A stretch of 55,111 nucleotides of DNA, taken from positions 1,349,853-1,404,963 of the forward strand of contig ML976663.1 of NCBI GenBank assembly GCA_010015655.1, in the 5' to 3' direction. Below are positions 32,601-43,350 of the stretch, in pieces. The notes beneath the pieces were generated by a model. The model had not been told where the DNA came from. It saw only the letters and a list, made by a program, of their open reading frames with translations, and did not search any database. How positions within the stretch are numbered: position 1 is the stretch's first letter; every line of letters starts with the position of its first letter. This DNA is from Bimuria novae-zelandiae CBS 107.79. Lineage: Eukaryota; Ascomycota; Dothideomycetes; Pleosporales; Didymosphaeriaceae. The position numbers were made by a program, and so were the translations under genes.

Positions 32601-34735
32601 TTAAACCAATATCAGCGTATCAGCCTCCTCTTCCGTCCAAGTGGCCTTCTCCCCGAACATGGCGTTTTCTAGATAACAGCATCCCACGAAATTGTACGTC
32701 TTGTTCTCCACGCTGTATTTGTCCACTTTCCGAAGGACAATCGGTGTGGGTGACCCTTGGACAATAGCAATAACATCGCCAGGGCGCGCATGCATTGACA
32801 CAAATGCCAACGAATTGGACACAGTCTCAGCGACGCACCGCCCTGTGGTGGGGCGAAAGAGCCGCTTTCGGATCTTCGCTGCAGTATCGAAACTAGGATG
32901 GTTTGGACGTGTTGTCTAGTTATATATTGCCTCGACGTCTACGTGTGCGAGCAGCTGAGTGCGTTGTTTGGGAGAGGTAGAGCGGTGCATCCGCTTGATT
33001 GCGAGGTATCTCAATGTCTTCCACGTTGTCTAAATGGTTCGTCGTATTGCCTGTTTCGCGATCAAGCGATGCCTTCGAATCTGCCTCTGCGCCGATCGTC
33101 GGATGAGCAGTGTCAATTCTTGACGCATACTGCCTATCTCTCTCAGTTTCTAGTTGAACTCCTTCTGTCATTACGCGTAGAAGTCTTGCGGTTGACATGG
33201 ATTCTACACGATCGTGCTTTTCTGCTCGGTCGCTCCAAGCTTGTTCCAACCTATCAAGTTCTCCTCCTTTTCCGACCGAAGTAACCTCGTACGCAAGGTC
33301 ATACGGCGCCAACCAAGTGATTACATCAACAATTTACCTTTACTCCCAAATAAGTTCCAAGTCATGATTTGCTTCGGAAAATAACGAAAGCCAGCGGACG
33401 CATCGAAAGGTGAGGGGGCAAAGCCATTGTTATGTAGGGTGTGATCTTCAGTTTCCGGCCATGGATGAGCAAAATCTATTGCCCATGTTGGCAGATCCAC
33501 AACACATACGCTTGCACCAGCGCGCAGAGAGTTCCCTTCATGACGTACTTCGCAGAATCCGAGCATGTCAAGTGTATCTTGTTCGAACACATACCGCGTA
33601 GCAGCTGCGTACACCTGAGCAGTGGACATACGGTAGGCCGCACCTGGCAGACCAAGTTCACTTCTGACCATGTTCAAGAGAGCATGCACGTAGTCTCGCT
33701 CGTCGCTGCATTTCAGCGGCCGAAGTGGACCAATAAGGCGATCGTGCAAATATATGTTTAGCGTCGTCCAAGACTTATTAGTGTCTATCAGCAATTCAAG
33801 AGGTGCTGGTGGGAGTGTTGCACCTCACGGACTCGTCCAAGGTTTTTCCGTTATGAAAGTGATCAAAGTAGCAATCTTCGCCAATGAGAAAGCATCTTTG
33901 CTGGTGAAGAAGATCCCATGAGTGGAATTTGTCACTTCTTGTAGGACCCACATGCGCGTAAACTAGAATTTGTACAGTTAGTATATAGTCAAGCGAAATT
34001 GGCGTAGCCATTGGGGTATTGGATCAACAGTGTCTCAAATCTCTACATGTATGCATGAAGAACAAGTAGATCGATCAAACTCACCCAAGGTCGCTGAAAT
34101 AGTTTTGTCAGAGCCTTGTCGGTGAAATGCCAATAGAGGTCATCATGGCCCTCAGCCCCGTACGCGGCTGCCTTAGAAACCTGTTCTGCTAGGTCGTGAA
34201 ATCTCCAAGGATCGTTTAAAAATGCGAGAGGAACCTTGAGCTTTGCGAGGGCTCGACGTAAAGTTCCTGACTATCTCGCATGTTCTCCGAGCCAGATCAA
34301 GGTTCGTTTCCCGTTTCCGTATATTCCATGCATTATCGATACTTGCTGGCTACGCTCTACTTCATCATCCTGGTTGATGCACAGTTGATCAATCCACAGC
34401 CAACGGGTCTGTGAAATCTGGTGCAGATACGGGAGGGCGATGAGCAGACTCTTTGACACTCGCAACGTCTCCTTGGTAGCGATCAATAGTTTTTAGTTAA
34501 GCTTGCCGGCATTTGCGTACATGGATGGGTGCATCATCGCTTTGATACTATCAGGCTTGTATCCGGCCCATGCATACAATAACGGTTCGTATGGCGGCAG
34601 CTCAGGATCATCCAGGGCGAAATGCTGAATGACCTCTACCAGCCCATCTCGAGATGAGCTTTCAGAAGTGGACTCCAGCTTTTTTGGTGACAGTTTCAGC
34701 AGTCGTATGTGTTTTTCGCTTTCCCCATGCAGTCA
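32601..34735 (-). pseudogene. HET-domain (heterokaryon incompatibility) pseudogene
   Basis: HET domains trigger cell death after fusion of unlike hyphae. The blocks appear in order on the minus strand: EKHIRLLKLSPKKLES, ELPPYEPLLYAWAG, a TAA at 34495-34493, TRWLWIDQLCINQDDEVERSQQV with MHGIYGNGKRTLIWLGEHA, a TAG at 34274-34272, LTKLFQRPW, an intron (34084-33963, CTAAC branch), FTRMWVLQEV, a TGA at 33827-33825, VYAAATRYVFEQDTLDMLGF and DLPTWAIDFAHPWP. After a frame change near 33340 the C-terminal part ends with HARPGDVIAIVQGSPTPIVLRK and FVGCCYLENAMFGE. The three stops fit CAA, CAG and CGA after C-to-T change. The start is lost: a TGA lies directly upstream of the first block. Confidence 0.85.
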
Positions 34736-35035
34736 CCGTAGGGGCTAAGTAATGAGAAGGAAGTAGCTCTCGCTTCGAGCATCATTACCGCTGTAATCGG
34801 TCTTCAAAAAGAATCAGTGCCGCGCTACTGGCAAACTTTTGTATGAAAGAAGTATCGAGCGTTTTCAGACGAAGGTTCAGAAAGCAGTGACGCAGCCGAG
34901 CCAAGGTCAACCTCCAGGTTTCTTGGCATTGAGCAACCCCCAAACAACACCCCAATGACGCCTTCCAGCCTCGAAACTTTATCACATCCTCAGCCATGTA
35001 ATACATAATACGTATCCAATCGCCGAACATCCATA

Positions 35036-36358
35036 ATGCGCATACCCCGCATCCCCTTCTTCCGCATCTGGTACTCGACCACGTATACGGTCATCTTCGG
35101 CTTCCTCCTCCTTCTCCTCGCCATCAGCCCCGCAGACACCATCTACCAGTCGTTTAAATCGGACGAACTCCAGAAGATCTTCGTCATCGGCGGTGTATAC
35201 GTGCTCACTGTCTTGATCGTCCTGCTCATATACAGCACGCGTCTGTACACGAATAGGAGCGTCCTGCAGGCGATCCCGAAGCCGTACCTTCCCATCGAAG
35301 ATGGCGAGGTCGGCAAGCTGGTGCGGAGGATGATTGTCAAGAAGCTGCGGAGGAGCGCCGTGGTCGCGTGGGACAGTATTCCCAGGGATGCGCGCGGCGA
35401 GGTGGGCGACGAGGACGGGCAGGGCACAGGGAGGGCGGCGCATCACAAGAGGAGGCACGCATTTCCGGCGACAGTCATACCTATTGATCCTGGTGCGCCG
35501 CCGTGGGGTCGTGTATCGCATCCAGGGTGGGTGTCTCCTGCGAGCGCGGACCTGCCGAATCTACAATACAGCAACGTGGTGAACGAGCTGCCCAACCTGA
35601 TCGAAGCCAAAGCCGTCTCACTTGCGCCGCCTGATCCCGCTTTGGAAACTTTGGAGGACGACGTGCTCCGCATTCAAGACACGCCCATGCTGCCCGATGC
35701 GCAAATTGTCGCTTTACTGCAACGACCTCGGGCAATGGGCTTGCGAGATTATCTAGCGCGGCTGTCCTCCTTTGGCCTGCTGAATCCACCCAGTCTTGGT
35801 CCAAAGTTCCTCTCGCTCTACGAGTACGCACGCTTCTCCACCAAGTGTCTCACCGAGGCCGAATTTAGGGCTATCATGGCTGTCTTCGCAGAGATCCTCA
35901 ACGGCATGACTGAACTTGATCCCGCATTCATCGACGAAGCACGCGCCGCCTCTTTCGATACTGAAACGCGCAGCCTCGCTCCCAGCGTATCCACGCATAG
36001 TTCTTCGCGCACCGGTCTGCCATACATAACACCGATGGTGGACAATCGCTCCGAGTTCTCGTTCGAGGAGAGTCCCAGTCCGAGCTCGCCACAAACCGTA
36101 CATACCGCGCTGTCGGTGGTGAGGAATCCGAACGGTGGAGGATATGCACAGCCGAGAACGCCTTCTTTGAGCTCGGCAGTTTCAGACGAAGGCTCAGTTC
36201 GGAGACGAACGGTACAGAGGAGCCCGTCTACGATTATGCCCAACTCCTCGACTTCCTCGCTTCGATCGCGAGCATCTGGTAGCTCCGTCATTGTGCGCCT
36301 ACACCCTAGTCCTAGCGTGGGCGACTTACCATACCAATATCACTACGATGACGGTTAA
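35036..36358 (+). CDS. DLT1: Defect at low temperature protein 1 (Dlt1)
   Basis: A 440-residue, intron-free membrane protein of the Dlt1 family, named for a yeast cold-sensitivity phenotype; the biochemical role is not established. Two membrane helices lie at about residues 14-34 (TTYTVIFGFLLLLLAI) and 48-68 (IFVIGGVYVLTVLIVLLIYS). The family block TNRSVLQAIPKPYLPIEDGEV follows, then PRDARGE and HPGWVSPASADLPNLQYSNVV, LRDYLARLSSFGLLNPPSLGP and LSLYEYARFSTKCLTEAEF. The C-terminal 130 residues are Ser-rich and probably disordered. The ATG at 35036 directly precedes the first helix. Several antisense open frames are shadows. It is divergent from the HET pseudogene. Confidence 0.93.
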   Translation: MRIPRIPFFRIWYSTTYTVIFGFLLLLLAISPADTIYQSFKSDELQKIFVIGGVYVLTVLIVLLIYSTRLYTNRSVLQAIPKPYLPIEDGEVGKLVRRMIVKKLRRSAVVAWDSIPRDARGEVGDEDGQGTGRAAHHKRRHAFPATVIPIDPGAPPWGRVSHPGWVSPASADLPNLQYSNVVNELPNLIEAKAVSLAPPDPALETLEDDVLRIQDTPMLPDAQIVALLQRPRAMGLRDYLARLSSFGLLNPPSLGPKFLSLYEYARFSTKCLTEAEFRAIMAVFAEILNGMTELDPAFIDEARAASFDTETRSLAPSVSTHSSSRTGLPYITPMVDNRSEFSFEESPSPSSPQTVHTALSVVRNPNGGGYAQPRTPSLSSAVSDEGSVRRRTVQRSPSTIMPNSSTSSLRSRASGSSVIVRLHPSPSVGDLPYQYHYDDG

Positions 36359-38172
36359 GATTGGGACTTTTCCTGTCATACACGATTTCTGCAGTCACTG
36401 CTTGACTATACATGATATCGGTCATCCTGTCCCACATCCAATCCGCCGCTTCACACATGCATCGGCTATGCATCCGTCGGTTCGACATGCCGATACATTG
36501 AATGCCGGAAACCAGTACTCCCCGGTGCCCAATAATTCCAGTGCCCTTATGCCACGCCCCGCACGGGTCCGCTCAAAACTCGAGTCCGAATGCAAGTCAC
36601 AGCGGGGCTCCGCTCCCAACAGGGTAACATGCCGAGACACACCCCAGACTTGGCTGTCGTTCAAGACGTGTCCTCCCATAGAGAGGAGAAGTTCAGAGAA
36701 GAGGAGGGTGTTACACGCAGCAGATCTCACTTATCTGCACTACTGTACAATATACTATACTAACGCCACAGTGCCACGGCGCGCGGCACTTCTATGATAC
36801 CCCAATGTTTCTGCCTAGCCACCCCCTATACTCCTACTCCCCTGTTCAAGTAGCCAGCACCGAGTAAATAGCATAACTTATAAAGATAATAATCTAATCC
36901 GCAAACCCCCTCTTTCCAAACGCCTTCCTTGTCATGGTAGTCCACGTGTACCCGCGCAATCCGGCACCGCGCCCGTGATGCCATAAAACCAATATTCTAC
37001 TCTGGCTGCCAGGCCCGTCGCTTCGGCTTTGGGCGCCATCACATGACGCTGGATAAAGTTTGGTGCGACCACTGGCATGTAACCTGATGACTGCATCAAA
37101 TAACGCGGCGCCCGCTCGCTGGACATTGCGCTCAACACGCACATTCTGCCGTATATTGGAGGTACTCTACAACCATGCTGATGATGCTGTTCACGACGAC
37201 GCAGATGACGCTTACCGCCCTTCCCGCTCCCACCGAGCACGCACACAAGCAAGCCTGCTGCACACTGATGTGAAAGCTGCTTTTCGGGTCATAAAGACCA
37301 GCGAGCGAGCTAGCTAGCTGACACCCAAGCAAGCATGCAAGCAAGCAAGCAAGCAGCTCTAACTAGCTAACTGGTGAGTTGAAGGCATGAGAACTGAAGA
37401 GTGGATGGAGCTAACGCCAGGCAGGAGATCCAACACCGATGCTTGTACACTTACCTCGGTCGGTCCCCGAACAGGCAGGGCCTCCAACGACACGACAGCG
37501 GCACGGTGCTTTTAAAAGCAAAGAAGAGCGGGAGGAATGAATATCACCAACACCTCGCAAGCGACTTGGATTCCCTTTCCCGTTCTTTCACAGGATTCTC
37601 TCGTACGGAACATTCGCATACCGAGAACTAGGTTCACAAGCAAAGGCACGACCATGTTGAATATATTGTGTTGGCATTACTACCAAAGTATACCCATCCG
37701 TAAGCTGAGTCCACAACCAGACCCGCCATAGGATGCCCACGATAATACGCCCAGCATGTCATCTATATCCATCCACCGAGGAGCTCGAGCATCGCACAGG
37801 CCGCCCATGCGAGCTCCTCATGTGCCGGACCTTTTCATCCACTCGTCCGCACTCGCAAGCAATCGAAGCAAACAAGTCATCCTACGCCATCCATCACCCC
37901 AAGTCAGTCAATCTCGTGTTTCAGTTTCAGCACTGCTGCCGTCATCATCGCCATATCATACCAATGTTTGAGAGAAGAGAAAAGGAAAAACGCCACATCC
38001 GCCACAAAGGACTGCCGTGGTTCGCAGATTACCCGGACGAGAGTCTAGAGTGTGAAGCGAAGGGAATCGTTTTGGAAACCGAGGAAATGAGACCGTCCGA
38101 CCGGAAATGTCCTGAACACCATGCAATGCCGCATTAGAAAACAGATGAAGAAAGCAAGGCCTGTGTCCTGGC
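36359..38172. other. Long intergenic region between DLT1 and TBP
   Basis: About 1.8 kb between two convergent genes with no convincing coding region. Several short open frames overlap on opposite strands and lack motifs or splice structure. An AAGC microsatellite lies at 37327-37355. Parts are probably 3' untranslated sequence of the two flanking genes. Confidence 0.55.
37327..37355 (+). repeat. (AAGC)n microsatellite
   Basis: About seven AAGC units, interrupted once by AAGCATGC. They sit beside GCTAGCTAGC. Confidence 0.85.
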
Positions 38173-39024
38173 CTACGACTTGCGGAAATCCGCAAGCACG
38201 GGGTAGATGAGCTCGAACGCCTGGTAGATCTCTTCACGAACTTTCGCCTAAAGAAAAGGTATGTTAGCACAAGTGTTCACATGACGTACTGCTGTAGAGT
38301 AGACACTACTTACTCCTGTGAGCACGATCTTGCCAGAGACGAAGATGAGGAGCACAATCTTCGGCTTCATCATGCGGTAGATGAGACCGGGGAAGAGCTC
38401 AGGCTCGTAGGAGGAGAAAGTGTGATGGTGAGAGGCGAGACCCTCGAGACGGATTGGGAACTTGATGTCGCAAGAGCCAACGATGTTCTGGATCTTGAAG
38501 TCGCTGAACTTGGCGTTGAACCCGAGCTTCTGGATGATGCGGGCATACTTGCGGCTAGCAAGCTTGCTGTCGTCCTCAGACTTGGCACCCGTCACGACCA
38601 TCTTGCCGCTAGCGAACACAAGAGCCGTCGTCTTGGGTTCACGGATACGCATGATGACGGCAGCGAAACGCTTCGGGTTGTACTCGGCGTTGCGCGCGTG
38701 CAGGGCGATGGTCTTGAGGTCCAAGCGAGCAGACAGGTTCACGGTAGCGACAATGTTTTGCAGAGTAGGCACGATACCAGAGGCGTTGGCATTGGCGTCG
38801 GGCGTGTCCGCGGGGGTCGCAACGCCGTTGACCTTTGCGTCGCCCATGACATTCTTCTCAGATGAGGGCGGGGTCAGCTCAGCAGCGCTGTTGGGGTAGG
38901 ACAAGCTTCCCGGCGCGGTGAACTGGGTCAGAGTTAGAACAGTTGTAGAAGAAACGACGACATCACATATGCTTACCGCCTTGGCCTGTTGAGGGTTCGA
39001 CGGATGCGCGACAAGAGAGTCCAT
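38173..39024 (-). CDS. SPT15: TATA-binding protein (TBP)
   Basis: A 243-residue general transcription factor that binds the TATA element in the minor groove and nucleates TFIID, TFIIIB and SL1-like complexes. Three exons: 39024-38977 ([16 protein letters not shown]), 38922-38314 and 38247-38173 ([24 protein letters not shown]). Introns of 54 and 66 nt have clear GTAAG/CAG or TAG ends, the first with a CTGAC branch. After a variable N-terminus of about 70 residues come the two symmetric core repeats. These are [21 protein letters not shown] to [20 protein letters not shown], and [21 protein letters not shown] to [16 protein letters not shown], including the intercalating-Phe contexts AVIMRIREP and [10 protein letters not shown] single-copy essential gene is expected. 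A DDE_Tnp_1_7 element lies about 1.6 kb upstream. Confidence 0.96.
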
Positions 39025-40597
39025 GATGATGAGTTCAATTATTGATTCGTTCGAGTTGGTATCTCGAGATGACGCAGGCTTGACTGCACGGGTCAGATCT
39101 ATGTACAGACGCGACGACAGGCACAGTCGGCGGCTGGATCGAGTCGCGAGAGCGAGGACGGTCTTTGCCTTGACGCGGGGCTTGGGAGCGGGGTCCGTAC
39201 CGATGGCAGGAGATCTTCAACCCAATGAGTCCCAGTGCCGAGTGTGCGAAGCCTTTCGTCGGTTGTGTCCTGGCGGACAGCTATCTACTGCGGGAGGATG
39301 GTTTTGAGAGGTAACACCGAGTGCGATACCAGCTTGCGCTTGGTGTTATCTATAGGGAGGGCGACCCGAGGGGCGGCTGCTTGCAAGGCTTGACTGATCG
39401 GATCGGGCCTAGCGCGAGTGCAGAGCTGCTCGTGCGCCTTTTTGAGAGAGCGGAAGCGAGCGAAAATCGAGATGTTTCGCAGGCGTATTATTAGAGTGCG
39501 CGCAATAGAACCGTTGATGGAGCTCTGTATGCAGCGACGTGGGGGTGGTGGGCGTGGTGGTGAGGCGGCGGAGTGAGCAGGCCGGAAAGGGTTTTTAAAG
39601 CAGGAGCGACGGGTGCCTTTTATACATGGGCTGCGGCTGCCTAGCGCACTAGCGTGACGCGGACTAGCGCGACGCCGCTTTTACCAGAATCTTCGCGGCC
39701 CCTGTCCGCGGTGAAGGAAAAGGGGCTGCCCCATCAATGCGCTCACTCCTCCACTGCTCCCCGTATGCACGCCTGCGACGCGCCCGCTTCGAGTGTGCGT
39801 CGCAGGTGCAGTCAGTCGATGTGAAGGAACTTCAAGGAAGGAAGTAAGGAAGGAAGGAACGAAGAAGGCAGACGCGAGGCAGCGGCGTTCAGCGTCGCCA
39901 TGACGCGCTGCCCACGCCGCCGCGCTCGGGCTACCTACCCATGTCCGTCGCTTTGCCTCACCACTGTGCCGAGGCCGCGCCCAACATTTGAAATCGTGAA
40001 CCATACTCACCCTGCCCATCGGCCACCGCCGTGAGTACCAAGTCGCCCCCGCAGGCGCAGATAACTGCGTGCGGGCTACCTAGTCGGAGGTTTGCGCTGG
40101 CTGGAATGCAGCGAGTGCCCGTCCGCACTGCCTCACCGGTCCAACAAGCATCCCCGGCGACCCCAGGCCAGACAGATAACAGCAGCGACGACAGAGGACA
40201 AGGCTATCCATAACCAACGAGCACCAACAAAGCCGTGTTGGAGTAACAATAACAAAGGGCAGGAGCGCCCGTGGCAGCGAGGAAGGAAGGAAGGAACACA
40301 GCGCAAGAGATGACGAGACACGCAGGTGTTGCGTTGGGCGGCGATGGAGTTCAGGGCCGTAGTTTGCTCCTGCCCAGAGCGCGCTTGGGATCGGTTTTCC
40401 TTCCCCGCCACACCGGTTTGCGGCCGCGCCGTGACTCATTTAGCGCGTCTCGCCGCTTGAGCCGTCGCCCCAACCTTGGAACCTCAGCCTTGTCGCGTGA
40501 AGACAGATTTTTGCATTTGCATGTGACGTGTCCTATTCACACACCCCTAGCGCCTCTTACTGTAGTGTCTCCCCTCCACCCAGTGCAGTGAGTTTGC
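39025..40597. other. GC-rich upstream region of the TBP gene
   Basis: About 1.57 kb with no supported gene. The part nearest 39025 should be the 5' leader and promoter. (GGAA)n-like repeats occur at 39834-39866 and about 40285-40303. Open frames on both strands here reflect high GC content and have no recognisable motif. Confidence 0.55.
39834..39866 (+). repeat. (GGAA)n-type microsatellite
   Basis: Imperfect AAGG/GGAA units. A second short run of the same type lies near 40285-40303. Confidence 0.75.
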
Positions 40598-40599
40598 TA

Positions 40600-42869
40600 T
40601 CCCCCGCACTGTCAAAATCTGCCACAGGCGGACTTCTTGCTAGTGGCCAATCGGACGATAGCTCCGATTCTGCATGAACACCGAGATTTATGAAGTTTGG
40701 CTGTAGATTCTTATACAATCTGCATTTTTACTCGTACTTAACTTAAATTACTTAATAATTGAGCTCTTGGTGGTGTTAATTAACTTGATTGTTTGCAGTC
40801 GGCGGAGGTGCTCCTGCCAGCACTCAGGGCGTACTTCAGGCCTACACATAGGCAGTTGGCAGAGACTACACCCAAAGCGCGTACGCGGAGTACGCTGAGG
40901 AGGTCGAGGAGACTGTAAATTGCCTTGAACGTGACCCAGAGCTACCCTGGGAGGCTGAGACTTGTGCTGGCGTCGCCCACGCTCCGCACAAAGTACACAA
41001 GTCTTTGCCTGTTTATACAGGTTTGCGGAGCGATGGGAGCTCTCCTCAGCGACAACGACGTCGTCTGATCTCTTGCGCTTTGCTCCTGCGTTGCAGAGAC
41101 GCGTCCCGCGGTCGAAAAGCTGCTCAATGAGGTCGTATAGGAACCTTTTGTGGCCGCTCCTTTTGGCGGCGGCAGCGTCAGAGTATGAGGACAGCCTGTA
41201 CGCGTTGTTAAGCGTCAGGTCGAGCAGAAAGTAGAGCAAAGGTCGCCAGGTACGACGCTTAACTTGCTGGGTCGAGTAATACGCCTTCGTCTGATCAAAG
41301 CGATCAACCTCAGTTTTGTGACAATTGTAGTCGTCAATCATCTGCGGTATGCCCAGCAGCCTCACAGGCTCGTTGCCAAAGGCTTTTTCAAAGATCCCCT
41401 TGTTGTTTTGGCTCATTTTGGAGCGTCGGCGGAGCTTCATGATGACCTGGATCGCTGGTGGCGACTATCGTCAGCGTGCCAAGGCCATAGTGTTGAGACG
41501 ACAAACTTACGCTCTGCGACGGTAGAGGCAAAAAGGACGACCTGATTGTCTCTCCACGCTGCCTGTAGGACTTCTCCGCTCTTTGACAAGTCCCATCTGA
41601 TCTCTCCCCACTCCATGTGCTTTGTAAACTGCGTTTTCAGACGCATAAGGCTGCTCGAAAAGAGCTCCTTTGCCACCTTCTGGCGGGCGCGCCCTTTGAC
41701 GCTGACGTCCTCGGCTTGCAACTCCACGCGCGCAGCGTCTCCAAAAGTCTCTTCGGTCGTTGTCTTGGTCGTCCGGACCGTCCCTGCGCAACCCACGCCT
41801 TGCCGCCGCAGGTATTCAAGCATGGGTATGGTGTTGAACAGATTGTCGTCCCACACAATGTGGAGACCCGACGGAAAAAGGCGCTGACCATCAGCGTCAA
41901 CGGCGAGGACGAGAGCGACGGGTACTGACTCTGTGGGTGTAAAAGCCTGCGCGTCAGCGTCAGTAAAGGTCGGTAAATTGACAGGGCCGCGGCCTTTGCC
42001 TCTGGCATGAAATAACCAGTTCAGGACGACTCCATCGTTTGCCAGACACCAGATTTTAAAGCCCTCAGGTGTAGGCTTTGTCTTAATGATTACCACCTCG
42101 CTAGCACGTCCAGTAAATCTGGCAATAGCCTCGTCGACGCAGAGGTGCTTGCCAGGGCGCCAGTACTGCAGAGAGCGCGCGCGGAGGAGCTCTGAGAGAT
42201 CCCACACCCTGCCAAAAGGTGACTGAAAAGTCTGACTAACTTCCGCAGTGTACAGGTAGCGATCTAGCTGGTGCCAGCGCGTACAGCCCATGAAGTCGTT
42301 GAGCTTGTGAGTAGGCGCGTTTTTGTGACCGCGACTCCAATATTCTGCCAGCGACGGCTCTCTGTGGACGGCCATATATACGACAATTGCAAAGTACGTA
42401 TACAGCTCTCCTGGCGACGTAGGTTTCCAGCCTCTCGCGGAGGGCAGCTGAGGGTGCGCATGAGCAGCGCGATCGTTGGTAAAGTGTGCGATCTGCTCCA
42501 TGACCTCGGCGTCGAAAAACAAGTCAAAGAGGGCAATTGGAGAGCCTCTGTCAGTACCCTCAGGTAAATCAGCGACTCCAAAAGTACGTGGGTTGTTGAT
42601 TTCGAGAGGTCTCCATTGCGGTGGCGGCGTGGACGGTAAGTCAGGTAAAACACCTCGTTTTTGTGAGTATTTTGTGTATTTTACGAAGTCAGGATCGTTG
42701 CTGACGGCAGACGCAGGATTTGGCATGTTTGCATGTGCTAGCAATTTCGAAAGAGGTCGATTTTGGCTGTAAAACAAAAATTGCCGTCATCACAATTCAA
42801 ATTTGGTGTTGAGATCGACTAGACGCTGATTGGCGCGTCGTTTGTGGCAGATTTTGACAGTGCGGGGGA
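40600..42869 (-). mobile_element. DDE_Tnp_1_7 (piggyBac-like) element, apparently intact
   Basis: A 2270-bp element with perfect 27-bp inverted repeats (40600-40626, 42843-42869) starting TCCCCCGCACTGTC and flanked by TA (40598-40599, 42870-42871). It shares the terminal TCCCCCGCA and the protein family with the RIP-damaged element of 23977-26270, but the rest of the inverted repeat differs, so they are separate subfamilies. It shows no TpA excess and no internal stops. An open transposase with perfect ends makes it a candidate active element. Confidence 0.9.
40748..42726 (-). CDS. Transposase, DDE_Tnp_1_7 (piggyBac-like) family
   Basis: A 640-residue transposase that would cut and paste its element. 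Exon 1 (42726-41511) and exon 2 (41454-40748) join across a 56-nt intron with a CTGAC branch. The ATG at 42726 matches the start of the damaged copy. The family domain runs from about residue 75: SPIALFDLFFDAEVMEQI, GELYTYFAIVVYMAVHREPS, CTRWHQLDRYLY, HLCVDEAIARFTGRA (first Asp), LAVDADGQRLF with IVWDDNLFNTIPML (second Asp region), and PQMIDDYNCHKTEVDRFDQ (third). WRPLLYFLLDLTLNNAY follows. The C-terminus carries CVLC and CSLC...CRPE...C, a zinc-ribbon-like arrangement as in piggyBac proteins. No stop, frameshift or RIP signature is seen. Confidence 0.88.
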
Positions 42870-42871
42870 TA

Positions 42872-43350
42872 CTGTTGCGGCGTCGATGTTTCTAGGAGAG
42901 TCAGTTTCCCGGCGAAGCGACTTCCGTTAGCGCGCGCGATGCTGAAGCGATGACCGCTTCACGCCACTGTTCATTAGCGGATCTTGCACTGTTGTCGCGA
43001 GTGCATCCCAGAGATATTGACACAGTGGCGATTAACGACGGGCTATAATAGCCCCACGAATCTCGCTCTCCCTTGCCACATTTCTCAGTGCGGCGTTCAA
43101 TCTCCTGGCACTGGGATGCCCGGGTACCGGCCAGGTAGTGAAGAGCAAGTGAACTGAACCACTACGCACTATCTTGGGGCCAGGCATGGCGGAGAGCACG
43201 TGGAAGCCATATGTCGAGGTCGATGGACGTATCCCGTTTGGCTGTCACAAACTGTGCTCCGGACCATACTCAACGCAGTCATCTCCTTGAGTTGAAGGAG
43301 GTTTGGTATCATATGGTAGAGCTAAAATCAAGATACACTCATCGTCTCCA
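42872..43350. other. Short intergenic stretch right of the transposon
   Basis: About 480 bp downstream of the ferric reductase gene. Nothing recognised. Confidence 0.6.

Noticed and set aside
38281..38865. Plus-strand 194-codon open frame
   Set aside because: It is the antisense shadow of TATA-binding protein.
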